Source: Pseudomonas sp. St316
Lineage (GTDB): Bacteria; Pseudomonadota; Gammaproteobacteria; Pseudomonadales; Pseudomonadaceae
Length of the DNA: 64,000 nt
Assembly: GCF_018325905.1 (NCBI RefSeq)
Contig: NZ_AP021901.1
Coordinates: forward strand, 3,534,001-3,598,000
Direction of reading: 5' to 3'
The notes under the pieces are model-generated. The model made no database searches. It had not been told where the DNA came from and saw only the letters and a program-made list of their open reading frames with translations. This document shows positions 18,503-27,293 of the stretch, in pieces (the stretch's first letter is position 1; every line of letters begins with the position of its first letter). The position numbers were made by a program, and so were the translations under genes.

Positions 18503-20386
18503 TTAAGCGACAGGTCCGGCCCGCAGGATCGACGCATCCTCTCCGCGATACAGCGCCTCGACCTTCCCCGCCCGCCACTGCAACACTGCCCGTTGGTTGA
18601 TCGAGCCCTTGTCGGTGATTTCACCGCGGTCGATGGAGGCTGGCTCATCGAGCAAGGCGATCCACTCCACGCGACTGGCGTTGCCGCTGGCTTCACGATT
18701 CAGGCGTTGCAGCCAGTCGGCGAACCATTGGCGCACCGCTGGACTGGCAAGGACCTGGGTGTCACTGGCGTCCCCGCCCAGCCCTGACAAGCGCCGGCAT
18801 TCAGCAAGCCGCGGGAACACCAGCGCCCCCAGGCACTCGCGATCCGGGGCGGTGATCACCAGGTCCTGGACGTAGGGCGTACCCTCCAGCACCGCCCGGT
18901 TGCGTAACGGCCCGACGCTGACGAATACACCGGAAGACAATTTGAAATCCTCGGCGATCCGCCCATCGAACATCAACCCCAGTTGCGGATCGCTGGCATC
19001 GGCCAGCTTGATCGCATCCCCCGAACAGTAGAAACCGTCCTCGTCGAATACCTCGGCAGTTTGCTGCGGCGAGCGCCAGTAGCCGGGCATGATGTGCGGC
19101 CCGCGAAAGCGCCCTTCGAACTTGCCATCCACCGGCACCAGGCGCACTTCGCAGCCGGGTGCCGGAAGGCCAATGTAGCCGGCCATGGACAACGGCCCGG
19201 TGGTAAAGGTGCAGGACGGCGCCGCCTCGGTCATGCCCAGGCCCGCCATCATGCGGATACGTTCGCCGCAATGCTGTTCGGCGACCTTGTCGAGCCGGTC
19301 CCAGGTGCTTTGGGACAAGCCCGCCGCCGCAAAGAAGAACAGGCTGATGCGCTTGAAGAATCGCTCGCGCAACTCACCGTCCTGCTCCAGGGCATTGACC
19401 AGTTCCTCCCAGCCCTTGGGCACGGTCAGGTAGGCAGTTGGCGAGATTTCCTTGAGGTTGCGCAGGGTTTCGGCGAAGCCCTGGGCGGTGGGTTTGCCGT
19501 CGTCCAGGTAGAACGTGCCGCCGTTGTACAGCACGATGCCAACGTTGTGGCTGCCACCGAACGTGTGGTTCCACGGCAGCCAATCCACCAGCACCGGCGG
19601 CTCTTCACCGAACACAGGGAAAGTCTGCAGTAGCATTTGCTGGTTGGCGCACAGCATACGCTGGGTGGTGATCACCGCCTTGGGCAGCTTGGTGGAGCCT
19701 GAGGTAAACAGGAACTTGGCGATGCTGTCCGGACCGGTGGCGGCGAACGCCTGCTCGGCCTCGACGCCGCCGGGTTGGGCCAGCAGGCTGGCGAAGCTTG
19801 TCCTGGACCGCCCTGCCATCTCGCCACGCACCGTGATCAAGGGAACGTCCGCCGGCAGTACGGCGGTGATCGCCCGCTCGAACGGCGCGGCTTCGCTGAC
19901 AAATACCAACCCCGGTTGCAACAGATCGCAGACGTGGCGCAGCTTGGCGAAATCCTGGGACAGCAATGAATAGGCCGGCGATACCGGGCAATAGGGAATA
20001 CCGGCGTACATCGCGCCGAGGGCCATTTGCAGGTGCTCGATGTCGTTGCCGGAGAGCAGCGCCAAGGGTTTTTCAGCCGACAAACCGTAACCGAGCAGGC
20101 TTTGGGCGATGGCCCGGACACTGTCGAGCATTTGGGTATAACTGACTCGACGCCAGTCACCGCCGGCTTCACGGGCCGCGATAAACGTCTGCTCTGGGCG
20201 CACCTCGGCCCAGTGCACCAGGCGCTCGAGCAATCGCTCCGGCAGCGGGGCCAGGGGCTCCAGGGAGCGCATGTGCAAGATGCCACGCTCTTCCCGGACT
20301 TCGACGGCAGGATGACCAATCGACACCTGGCGATACCGCCCGGCCTCGGGTCGGGAGGACGATCTGGACTCGGAACTCACGTACAT
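18503..20386 (-). CDS. fcs: Feruloyl-CoA synthetase
   Basis: A 627-residue adenylate-forming enzyme that activates ferulate (and related hydroxycinnamates) to the CoA thioester, the entry step of ferulate catabolism. The AMP-binding signature reads FTSGSTKLPKAV, followed by DWLPWNHTFGGSHN and the C-terminal GRIAEDFKLSSGVFV. Length fits Fcs. The ATG at 20386 has GGAGG only 2 bases before it, tighter than usual, and a TTG four codons upstream is possible. It is the last gene of the leftward ech-vdh-fcs operon, 135 bases after vdh; that gap holds an AATAACAA motif near 20455. Confidence 0.93.
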   Translation of the reverse strand: MYVSSESRSSSRPEAGRYRQVSIGHPAVEVREERGILHMRSLEPLAPLPERLLERLVHWAEVRPEQTFIAAREAGGDWRRVSYTQMLDSVRAIAQSLLGYGLSAEKPLALLSGNDIEHLQMALGAMYAGIPYCPVSPAYSLLSQDFAKLRHVCDLLQPGLVFVSEAAPFERAITAVLPADVPLITVRGEMAGRSRTSFASLLAQPGGVEAEQAFAATGPDSIAKFLFTSGSTKLPKAVITTQRMLCANQQMLLQTFPVFGEEPPVLVDWLPWNHTFGGSHNVGIVLYNGGTFYLDDGKPTAQGFAETLRNLKEISPTAYLTVPKGWEELVNALEQDGELRERFFKRISLFFFAAAGLSQSTWDRLDKVAEQHCGERIRMMAGLGMTEAAPSCTFTTGPLSMAGYIGLPAPGCEVRLVPVDGKFEGRFRGPHIMPGYWRSPQQTAEVFDEDGFYCSGDAIKLADASDPQLGLMFDGRIAEDFKLSSGVFVSVGPLRNRAVLEGTPYVQDLVITAPDRECLGALVFPRLAECRRLSGLGGDASDTQVLASPAVRQWFADWLQRLNREASGNASRVEWIALLDEPASIDRGEITDKGSINQRAVLQWRAGKVEALYRGEDASILRAGPVA

Positions 20387-20521
20387 TTCCTCCACCAAGG
20401 CACACTCGGGTCGCGATGCGAGCGGAGCGTGGCAGCACGGGGCTGCGGCCTTGTCATTGTTATTCTGGCCTGCATCGGGGCGACGGCCGTCAAGGCTCGA
20501 TCACCCGCAATGCGACGGGTT

Positions 20522-21970
20522 TCAGATCGGGTAATGCCGGGGACCGTTCTGCAAAGTCACCCAACGCAACTGGGTGAAATACTCGATGGACGCCTTGCCG
20601 CCAAAGCTGCCGTAACCGCTGGACTTGACCCCACCGAAGGGCATCTGCGCCTCGTCGTGCACGGTCGGCCCATTGATGTGGCAAATGCCCGACTCGACCC
20701 GCTGGGCCAAGGCCAGCGCACGGGTGGTATCGCGGCTGAAAATGGCGGCCGACAGGCCGAACTCGGAATCGTTGGCCAGGCGCAGCAGTTCTTCATCGCC
20801 GTCACCGCGCAGCAGCACCGCCACCGGCCCGAAGGACTCTTCGCGGTACAGGCGCATTTGCGCAGTGACGCCGTCGAGCAAAGTCGGCTGCAGGATGCTG
20901 CCTTCCAACTGTCCACCCGTGACCAGCGTTGCGCCTTTGGCCAGGGCATCGTCGATCAGCCCCTTGATGCGTTGGCCGGCACTGACGTCGACCAACGAGC
21001 CCAGCACCGAATCAGTGGCCGTCGGATCCCCGGCACGCAGGGTGGCGATCTTGGCGGTCAAGCGGGCGATGAACTCGTCCGCCACACGGGCATCGACGAT
21101 CAGTCGCTCAGTGGACATGCAGATCTGGCCCTGGTTGAAGTAGGCGCCGAAGGCCGCCGCTTGCACCGCAGCGTCCAGGTCGGCGTCATCCAGCACCAGC
21201 AGCGGTGCCTTGCCACCCAGTTCCAGCAAGGCCGGCTTGAGGTGGCGCGCCGACAGTTCGCCGACAATGCGCCCGACGTGGGTTGAACCGGTGAAATTGA
21301 CCCGACGCACCGCCGGATTGGCAATCAACCGCTCGACAATAGCCGGCGCATCCGCAGGTGCGTTACAGATCACGTTGACCACACCATCACCCAACCCTGC
21401 GTCCTGTAAAACCTGGCCGATCAGCCGGTGCACCGCCGGGCTTATTTCAGAAGCCTTGAGCACCACGGTGTTACCGCAGGCCAGGGGCATGGCGATGGCG
21501 CGTGTGGCGAGAATCACCGGGGCGTTCCAGGGGGCGATGCCCAACACCACGCCGCAAGGCTGACGCAGGGCCATGGCGAAACTGCCAGGCACGTCCGAAG
21601 GAATGATTTCGCCATTGATCTGGGTCGTCATGCAAGCGGCTTCGCGCAACATGTTCGCCGCCAGGTGCACGTTGAAACCGTACCAATTGGCCATGGCGCC
21701 GGTTTCGCCGGCAGCCGCGACAAACTCACTGCTGCGGGCCTGCAACTGCTCGGCGGCACGCAACAGCCGCGTCCGGCGTTCATTGGGCGCCAACGCGGCC
21801 CAGGCGGGGAACGCCGCTTGGGCCGCGGCCACGGCGGCGTCGGCATCTTCCAGGGTGGCGGCGGCCACACGAGACACCACCTCACCCGTCACCGGGTTGC
21901 AGCGTTCGAAGGTCCGGCCGTCACGGGCCGGGCACGACTGGCCGCCAATCAACAGGGGCACGTCCAGCAT
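20522..21970 (-). CDS. vdh: Vanillin dehydrogenase
   Basis: A 482-residue NAD(P)+ aldehyde dehydrogenase with the catalytic cysteine in NQGQICMSTER, the general base in LLELGGKAPL, and FTGSTHVGR for cofactor binding. Its place between ech and fcs in the standard ferulate operon identifies it as the enzyme that oxidises vanillin to vanillate. AAGAGGAA lies 7-9 bases before the ATG. The substrate assignment is by context and by overall likeness to Vdh of Pseudomonas ferulate degraders. Confidence 0.92.
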   Translation of the reverse strand: MLDVPLLIGGQSCPARDGRTFERCNPVTGEVVSRVAAATLEDADAAVAAAQAAFPAWAALAPNERRTRLLRAAEQLQARSSEFVAAAGETGAMANWYGFNVHLAANMLREAACMTTQINGEIIPSDVPGSFAMALRQPCGVVLGIAPWNAPVILATRAIAMPLACGNTVVLKASEISPAVHRLIGQVLQDAGLGDGVVNVICNAPADAPAIVERLIANPAVRRVNFTGSTHVGRIVGELSARHLKPALLELGGKAPLLVLDDADLDAAVQAAAFGAYFNQGQICMSTERLIVDARVADEFIARLTAKIATLRAGDPTATDSVLGSLVDVSAGQRIKGLIDDALAKGATLVTGGQLEGSILQPTLLDGVTAQMRLYREESFGPVAVLLRGDGDEELLRLANDSEFGLSAAIFSRDTTRALALAQRVESGICHINGPTVHDEAQMPFGGVKSSGYGSFGGKASIEYFTQLRWVTLQNGPRHYPI

Positions 21971-22078
21971 GGTGATTCCTCTTTATTGTCTTTATCGGGA
22001 ATACAGCGCAGCGGTGTAACAGTAGCGCCAGGACGACGCAGCGAATAGCGGGATGCGGCCCGCCATTCGCCGGTCGAT

Positions 22079-22909
22079 TCAGCGCTTGTAGGTTTGCAAG
22101 CCAGGCTTGATGCTCTTGTCGTCCAGAAACTGCTTCATGCCCTGCTCGCGGCCACCTTCGGTGTCGAGCAGGCGCGACTGGTCGAGCTTGGCGTACAGGT
22201 AATCCTCGTTCTGCTCCCAGGTCAGTTCGCGGCAGCGTTTGAAACCATGCTTGGCGGCCCGCAGCACCACCGGGTTCTTTTCCAGCAGGTTGCGCGCCAG
22301 CTCCACGGTGACTTCACGCAGCTGCGCCAGGGGTACGCTTTCGTTGACCAGGCCCATTTCAGCGGCCTTTTGCCCGCCGAATGTCTTGCCCGTCATGATG
22401 TAGTACAGCGATTGGCGATGCCCCACGGTATCGGCCATGGCCTTGCTGACGAGGTTGCCAGGCGGAATGCCCCAGTTGATTTCCGAGAGACCGAAGGTCG
22501 CTTCGTCGGCGCAGATCGCCAGATCGCACGCCACCAGCGGACTGAAACCGCCACCAAAGCACCAGCCGTTGACCATGGCGATGGTTGGCTTGGCGTACAT
22601 GCGCAGCAGCTTCCATTGCCATTGCGACGCTTCACGACGGATTTTTTCCTGGAGGATTTCCGGCCCGGCATCCACTTCGCGGAAATATTCCTTGAGGTCC
22701 ATGCCAGCGGTCCAGGCATCACCGGCCCCGGTCAGCACCAATACGCCAGCGGCCGGATCCTGCTCCAGCGTCTCGAGCACATCGATCATCTCGCGGTTGA
22801 GGGTCGGGCTCATGGCGTTGCGTTTTTCCGGGCGATTGAGGGTGACCCAGGCGATGCCCTCCTCGATATCGACCTTGACCGTTTTCCAGCGACCTTCGTA
22901 ATTGCTCAT
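22079..22909 (-). CDS. ech: Feruloyl-CoA hydratase/lyase
   Basis: A 276-residue crotonase-fold enzyme that hydrates feruloyl-CoA and cleaves it to vanillin and acetyl-CoA. The oxyanion-hole segments MVNGWCFGGGFSPLVACDLA and the catalytic glutamate in LSEINWGIPPGN match the Ech/HCHL family. It is the first gene of the ech-vdh-fcs operon, with a candidate regulator site 55-75 bases upstream and ferR divergent. Length is normal. Confidence 0.94.
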   Translation of the reverse strand: MSNYEGRWKTVKVDIEEGIAWVTLNRPEKRNAMSPTLNREMIDVLETLEQDPAAGVLVLTGAGDAWTAGMDLKEYFREVDAGPEILQEKIRREASQWQWKLLRMYAKPTIAMVNGWCFGGGFSPLVACDLAICADEATFGLSEINWGIPPGNLVSKAMADTVGHRQSLYYIMTGKTFGGQKAAEMGLVNESVPLAQLREVTVELARNLLEKNPVVLRAAKHGFKRCRELTWEQNEDYLYAKLDQSRLLDTEGGREQGMKQFLDDKSIKPGLQTYKR

Positions 22910-22962
22910 GATGCGTGCTCTCTTGTTCTTGGCTGAAGATGATCAAAAACTAAACCGGAAAA

Positions 22963-22982
22963 TTAGTTATGTCAATTAACTA
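22963..22982. promoter_or_regulatory. Candidate FerR operator between ech and ferR
   Basis: TTAGTTATGTCAATTAACTA contains the inverted repeat TAGTTA-N7-TAACTA (22964-22982), placed between the divergent ech and ferR starts. MarR-family repressors bind inverted repeats of this size. The same TTAGTTA-N7-TAA pattern recurs at 25227-25243 and 25334-25350. Confidence 0.6.
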
Positions 22983-23122
22983 TTAATCGATTTACCTGTA
23001 TTTCTCCAGGCCTGGATCGAAGGCCAGAAATTTCGAATATGTGCGAGCCCATAGCCAGGGCGCCGCAACCCCGGCAAACTGGATAGCCTTGTTAACCACT
23101 TACCTTGAGGAAGTTCACTTCG

Positions 23123-23608
23123 ATGGCCAAGTCTTCCAAGCTTGCCGAACCCGCCGAACCCCTGGCCGCAGGTACCGACGCGCAAGCGCCGCTGGACTCT
23201 GCGCTGGACGACCTGATCGGTTATGCCCTGCGCCGCGCCCAGTTGAAACTGTTCCAGAACCTGATTGGCCGGCTCGCCGTCCATGATCTGCGCCCTGCCC
23301 AGTTCTCGGCCCTGGCGATCATCGACCAGAATCCCGGCCTGATGCAGGCCGACCTGGCCAAGGCCCTGGCGATCGAACCACCGCAAGTGGTGCCGCTGCT
23401 GAACAAACTGGAAAGCCGGGCCCTGGCCGTGCGCGTACGGTGCAAGCCGGATAAGCGCTCCTACGGGATTTTCCTGAGCAAGACTGGCGAAACGTTGCTC
23501 AAGGAACTCAAGCAAATCGCCGCGCAGAGCGACCTTGACTCCACAGCTACCCTCTCAGGGGCTGAGCGTGAGGAATTGCTGCGATTGTTGAAAAAGGTTT
23601 ACCAGTAG
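23123..23608 (+). CDS. ferR: MarR-family regulator of ferulate genes
   Basis: A 161-residue winged-helix protein of the MarR family: QADLAKALAIEPPQVVPLLN is the recognition helix region and VRCKPDKRSYGIFLSKTG is the wing. In Pseudomonas the MarR-type FerR represses ech-vdh-fcs and is relieved by feruloyl-CoA; the divergent position next to ech supports the same role here. The ATG at 23123 has GAGGAAG 9 bases upstream; an in-frame TTG at 23105 lies inside that site and is rejected. Confidence 0.9.
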   Translation: MAKSSKLAEPAEPLAAGTDAQAPLDSALDDLIGYALRRAQLKLFQNLIGRLAVHDLRPAQFSALAIIDQNPGLMQADLAKALAIEPPQVVPLLNKLESRALAVRVRCKPDKRSYGIFLSKTGETLLKELKQIAAQSDLDSTATLSGAEREELLRLLKKVYQ

Positions 23609-23658
23609 CACACCTGGCGGTGTTCCCTGTGGCGAAGGAGCAAGCTTGCGCTGAATTC

Positions 23659-23764
23659 TGTAGGAGCTGTCGAGTGCAACGAGGCTGCGATCTTTCCGCC
23701 GCCAATTGAGTTCGAAGCGAAAGGTCAAAAGATCGCAGCCTCGCTTCGCTCGACAGCTCCTACG
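23659..23764. repeat. Second-class palindromic repeat (TAGGAGCTG... type)
   Basis: A long inverted repeat with arms TAGGAGCTGTCGAG and CTCGACAGCTCCTA enclosing GAGGCTGCGATCTTT and its mirror. It differs from the GTGGGAGC REPINs but matches the element at 56249-56336, so it is a second repeat family of this genome. It lies between ferR and the convergent porin gene. Confidence 0.85.
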
Positions 23765-23805
23765 CAGCGCCTACAGGCTCAGCGGGGGGGGCGTTGCCAT
23801 AGGCA

Positions 23806-25113
23806 TCACCAGATCGGCACGCTATACGTCACCAGGAACCGAGTCTGGTTCTCGTCGCGAAACGCCGCCGTACCCGGGAAGTTGTTGCGATAGATCGATT
23901 TGCGCGCCAGCAGCCCGACGTTTTTCAGCGGGCCGCCCTGGATCACGTATCCCAGCTCCATCTGGAACTCGCGCTCCTTGCGATCCTCGGCATTGAGGGC
24001 CGCCAGTTCGATGTGATCGCCACGCACATAACGCAGCCGACTCCGCAGGCCAGGCACGCCTACGGCGGCAAAGTCGTAGTCATGGATCGCCTGCCAAGTG
24101 CGCTCCTTGGCATTGAGGAAGTCCGAGCTCATGGTCATTTCGCTCAAGCCCATCAGCTCGGTGCCGGACACATAAGGCGTCGCCGTATCGCCACTGGAAT
24201 GCATGTACCCCAGGCTCACGCGATGGCCACCCAGGCGATAGCCGACCAACGCCGACACATTGCGGTTATCCACCTTTCCAGCCTTGGCCGCGCCGTTTTC
24301 GTCGCTGAAAAAGCTGCGCAGGTCAGTGGTCAGGACGCCATCGCCCAAGGGCAGGTTATGCAACAACGCCAAGGTGTCCTGTTGGTACAGGTCTGCCACT
24401 TCGGCGTGGTAAACCCGCAGGCCGAGGTCTTTGTTGACCTGGTAGTCGCCGCCCACATAAGCCATATGGGAAGAAGTCGCCGCGCCGTTGAAACGACGGT
24501 TGGGCGAGGCGATGCTCATCGGTTGGTAGTCGGTGGAATCGCGCCGGGTGATGCGATCGATATAACCGGTGTTCAACGTCAAGCCGTCGATGTCCTTGGA
24601 ACTGAGGGTCGTCCCGCGAAAGGTCTGCGGCAGCAGCCGCGATGGGCTGGCAAAGGCAAATGGCAGGAAGATCGACACATCGCCGGTCTTCACCGTGGTT
24701 TGCGCGAAACGCAACTTGCCGGTCACGCCCAGGCGCGAATACTCATCCGCCGCGCGCTTGTCGCTGCTCGACACCGGCAACAGTTCGGTGCCGCTCCGGT
24801 CCGGCGACGAGTCGAGCTTGATGCCCAGCAATCCCCTCACGTCGAGGCCGAACCCAACCGTCCCTGGGGTAAACCCCGACTCGACGTTCATGAACACACC
24901 TTGAGCCCACTCCCTGGCTGCGGTTTTGGCGCCGCCGTCCTTGTAGTCGCGGTCCATGTAGTAGTTGCGCAAGGTCAGGGTGCCGTGGCTGTCGTCGATC
25001 AAGCCCTGCGCCCGCGACACCGGAGAACTCAGGCTCAACCCGAGGCAGGCCAGCAGATGGACGAGCGATAAAACAGGGCGCGCCGTCGAGGCGTTCCGGG
25101 CAAGGTTGGGCAT
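23806..25113 (-). CDS. OprD-family outer-membrane porin
   Basis: A 435-residue protein with a signal peptide ending near SRAQG and an OprD-type mature start (LIDDSHGTLTLRNYYMDRDY), 18-strand barrel pattern and terminal VTYSVPIW. OprD-family members admit specific carboxylates, including aromatic acids. The ATG at 25113 is chosen because it directly precedes the signal peptide; the longer reading to 25236 has no such signal. AACAACAATAA sits 14-24 bases upstream. It is divergent from an aromatic-acid MFS gene and shares a candidate FerR motif, so it is probably the hydroxycinnamate porin (inference). Confidence 0.88.
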   Translation of the reverse strand: MPNLARNASTARPVLSLVHLLACLGLSLSSPVSRAQGLIDDSHGTLTLRNYYMDRDYKDGGAKTAAREWAQGVFMNVESGFTPGTVGFGLDVRGLLGIKLDSSPDRSGTELLPVSSSDKRAADEYSRLGVTGKLRFAQTTVKTGDVSIFLPFAFASPSRLLPQTFRGTTLSSKDIDGLTLNTGYIDRITRRDSTDYQPMSIASPNRRFNGAATSSHMAYVGGDYQVNKDLGLRVYHAEVADLYQQDTLALLHNLPLGDGVLTTDLRSFFSDENGAAKAGKVDNRNVSALVGYRLGGHRVSLGYMHSSGDTATPYVSGTELMGLSEMTMSSDFLNAKERTWQAIHDYDFAAVGVPGLRSRLRYVRGDHIELAALNAEDRKEREFQMELGYVIQGGPLKNVGLLARKSIYRNNFPGTAAFRDENQTRFLVTYSVPIW

Positions 25114-25126
25114 GTTCGATATCCAC

Positions 25127-25137
25127 TTATTGTTGTT
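25127..25137 (-). promoter_or_regulatory. Crc/Hfq-type A-rich motif upstream of the porin
   Basis: The coding strand reads AACAACAATAA, containing AAnAAnAA, 14-24 bases before the start codon, where Hfq/Crc binding represses translation of catabolic mRNAs in Pseudomonas. Confidence 0.55.
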
Positions 25138-25226
25138 TTTTTGATCGGCCCAGCCTTGGGCCGTGCGAACCAAGAATGGAAAGTGCAAGGGCGCTTCGTC
25201 AATCAACACTGACCGATAATCGAACA

Positions 25227-25243
25227 TTAATATCATTAACTAA
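25227..25243 (-). promoter_or_regulatory. Candidate FerR-type site upstream of the porin
   Basis: On the minus strand the sequence reads TTAGTTA, seven bases, TAA, the same spacing as the operator between ech and ferR. It lies about 115 bases upstream of the porin start. Confidence 0.45.
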
Positions 25244-25333
25244 TTTACCAACTGGCTTGAATAGTCGTATCAAACCCCTGATTTTCATAATGATCCGGCC
25301 CGTTTATGACGCCCCCTTGGCATCATTCATTTT

Positions 25334-25350
25334 TTAGTTAGCTTTGTTAA
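25334..25350 (+). promoter_or_regulatory. Candidate FerR-type site upstream of the MFS gene
   Basis: TTAGTTA-GCTTTGT-TAA matches the ferulate operator pattern in half-site and spacing and lies about 70 bases upstream of the MFS start codon. Confidence 0.45.
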
Positions 25351-25399
25351 TCTTAAATACAGCTGCCGGTTACCCCTCCGAACCGGTGTCCCTCACAAA

Positions 25400-25407
25400 A
25401 ACAATAA
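25400..25407 (+). promoter_or_regulatory. Crc/Hfq-type motif upstream of the MFS gene
   Basis: AACAATAA, an exact AAnAAnAA match, directly precedes the GAGGA ribosome binding site of the MFS gene. Confidence 0.55.
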
Positions 25408-25418
25408 GAGGATTTGCC

Positions 25419-26642
25419 ATGAACCGTCCGGCGCGTCGTGCGACGCTGACCATCGCCCTGTGCTTCATCGTTGCGTTGATCGAGGGTTTCGACCTGCAGT
25501 CAGCCGGCACCGCCGCCGCTGGGCTGCGACAGACATTCACCCTCGACCCGAAAATGATGGGCTGGGTATTCAGCGCCGGAATCATCGGGTTGCTGCCCGG
25601 AGCATTCTTCGGTGGCTGGATCGCTGATCGGATCGGGCGCAAGAAAATCCTCGTCACCGCGGTCTTGCTGTTCGGCGTGTTCTCCCTCAGCACCGCTTAT
25701 GTCGAACACTTCTCCAGCCTGTTACTGGTGCGCTTCATGACCGGCCTGGGCCTGGGCGCCGCCCTGCCCAACCTCATTGCCCTGTGCGCCGAAGCCGTGG
25801 GCGAGCAGCGCCGGGGCACGGCCATCAGCGTGATGTATGCGGGCGTTCCGTTGGGTGGTGCGTTGGCGGCAGTGGTCGCCATGCTGTTTGGCGAGCACTG
25901 GCAAATGACGTTTTTCATCGGTGGGTTGGCGCCCTTGCTGGTGGTGCCGCTGATGCTCCTGTGGCTCCCCGAATCCAGCGCCTTTCGCCAAGCGCAGGAT
26001 GGCGGTTCATCGCGTGGCTCCACCGCCCAGGCGCTGTTCGGTGAAGGTCGCGGCCGTACCACCTTGGCGCTGTGGCTGAGTTACTTCTTCACCCTGACGG
26101 TGATGTACATGTTGCTCAACTGGTTGCCCTCGTTGCTGCTGGAACAGGGCTTCAGCAAACCCCAGGCCGGCCTGGTGCAGATGCTGTTCAACATCGGCGG
26201 AGCCCTGGGTTCATTGCTCGGTGGCCTATTGCTGGACCGCTGCAATGGCATCAAGGTGGTGCTGTTCGTCTATGCCGGTCTGCTGAGCGCCCTGGCCGGG
26301 GTCGGGTTGTCGGTAGGTATCGTGCCGATGGCCGTTGCCGGATTCGCCGCCGGGTTGTTTGTCATGGCCGCGCAATTGGTCCTTTATGCCTTGGCACCGC
26401 CCTCCTATCCAACGGCCGTACGTGCGACGGGGGTTGGTGCGGCGGTGGCCATCGGACGCCTGGGATCGGTGGCCGGACCGCTGGCTGCCGGACAGATACT
26501 GGCGGCTGGGGGTGGGACCACGGCCGTATTGTTGGCGACGTCTCCTGGGTTGATCGTTGCGACGTTGGCTGTTCTTAGCGTGCTTCGTTATTCGGCAGGG
26601 CCTCGGTTGAGTGCTGGGAGCCCTGTGATGGAGAATTCCTGA
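25419..26642 (+). CDS. MFS aromatic-acid/H+ symporter (AAHS type)
   Basis: A 407-residue inner-membrane carrier with about 12 hydrophobic segments. MFS signature A appears as GGWIADRIGRKK between helices 2 and 3, and helix 1 contains IVALIEGFDLQSAG, the aspartate motif typical of aromatic-acid symporters such as PcaK, VanK and MhpT. AAGAGGA precedes the ATG at 25419. Divergent from an OprD-type porin and about 1.8 kb from ferR, it is the likely inner-membrane importer of ferulate or related hydroxycinnamates (inference from context). Confidence 0.88.
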   Translation: MNRPARRATLTIALCFIVALIEGFDLQSAGTAAAGLRQTFTLDPKMMGWVFSAGIIGLLPGAFFGGWIADRIGRKKILVTAVLLFGVFSLSTAYVEHFSSLLLVRFMTGLGLGAALPNLIALCAEAVGEQRRGTAISVMYAGVPLGGALAAVVAMLFGEHWQMTFFIGGLAPLLVVPLMLLWLPESSAFRQAQDGGSSRGSTAQALFGEGRGRTTLALWLSYFFTLTVMYMLLNWLPSLLLEQGFSKPQAGLVQMLFNIGGALGSLLGGLLLDRCNGIKVVLFVYAGLLSALAGVGLSVGIVPMAVAGFAAGLFVMAAQLVLYALAPPSYPTAVRATGVGAAVAIGRLGSVAGPLAAGQILAAGGGTTAVLLATSPGLIVATLAVLSVLRYSAGPRLSAGSPVMENS

Positions 26643-26645
26643 CTG

Positions 26646-27275
26646 GGTGTGTATATCCGTTATCAGGTCACGGCTGCTTAGGGTTCGCCCTGACGGCGGC
26701 TCACTTTTGAGACGCCGGAATGCAGGTCCAGGCAAAAGCAAGCAAAACGCTAAAGCTATCGCGAGCAGGCTCGCTCCCACAGGGGATCTGTGGTGTCTAC
26801 AAATCCGGAGATCACCCAAAAGCAACTGTGGGAGCGAGCTTGCTCGCGATAGCGCCGGGTCAGCCAACACCATCGTTAACTGACATACCGCCATCGCGAG
26901 CAAGCTCGCTCCCACAGTTGGATCAAAGTGGAGCCGCTAGAGACAGGCCGGCTGTCAGGCCGCCTCGCTTTTGATCCTGATCTTGATCTTGATCTGGGGC
27001 GCCCCGTTAACCACGATGGCTGAACGCAGGCATTGGTTCGTGGGTAACCCGGCATGGATGCCGGGTTAGCCGCGCTGGGCCATGGATGGCCCTTCGCGGC
27101 GGCCCACGAACCAATGCCAGAGTGAAGGCATGCCGAGCCTAGGCGAGGCACCGAGTGGTGGGGCAAGAGCGCTTTGGTTACTTTCGCCTGGGCCGGCATT
27201 CCGGCTTTTCGAAAGTGACCCGCCGTAAGGGCGGAACCCTAAGCCGCCGTTACAGCAGAAATGGATATACACACC
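26646..27275. repeat. 630-bp non-coding element with inverted ends and internal REPINs
   Basis: The outer 13 bases are perfect inverted repeats (GGTGTGTATATCC at 26646-26658 and its complement at 27263-27275), and similarity continues imperfectly inward for about 100 bases (the CCTAAGC.GCCGT and GCATTCCGGC segments occur on both sides). Inside are a half REP (26757-26783), a full REPIN (26826-26917), a GATCTT tandem run near 26975-26996 and a long palindromic stretch with GGTTCGTGGG and CCCACGAACC arms (27035-27115). No open frame has coding character. It looks like a mobile-like or composite intergenic element lacking a transposase. Confidence 0.75.
26826..26917. repeat. REPIN inside the 630-bp element
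   Basis: A standard inverted pair of GTGGGAGCGAGCTTGCTCGCGA units. A single unit of the same family precedes it at 26757-26783. Confidence 0.88.
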
Positions 27276-27293
27276 ATCCAAATGCCGCCCCCT

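Noticed and set aside
26647..26974. Small open frames within the 630-bp element
   Set aside because: They are the translation of repeat sequence (for example GASLLAI from REP units) and occur in many copies in such genomes without coding signals.
27035..27115. tRNA-like or structured RNA in the long palindrome of the 630-bp element
   Set aside because: The arms pair as one simple hairpin and show no cloverleaf or known RNA motif.
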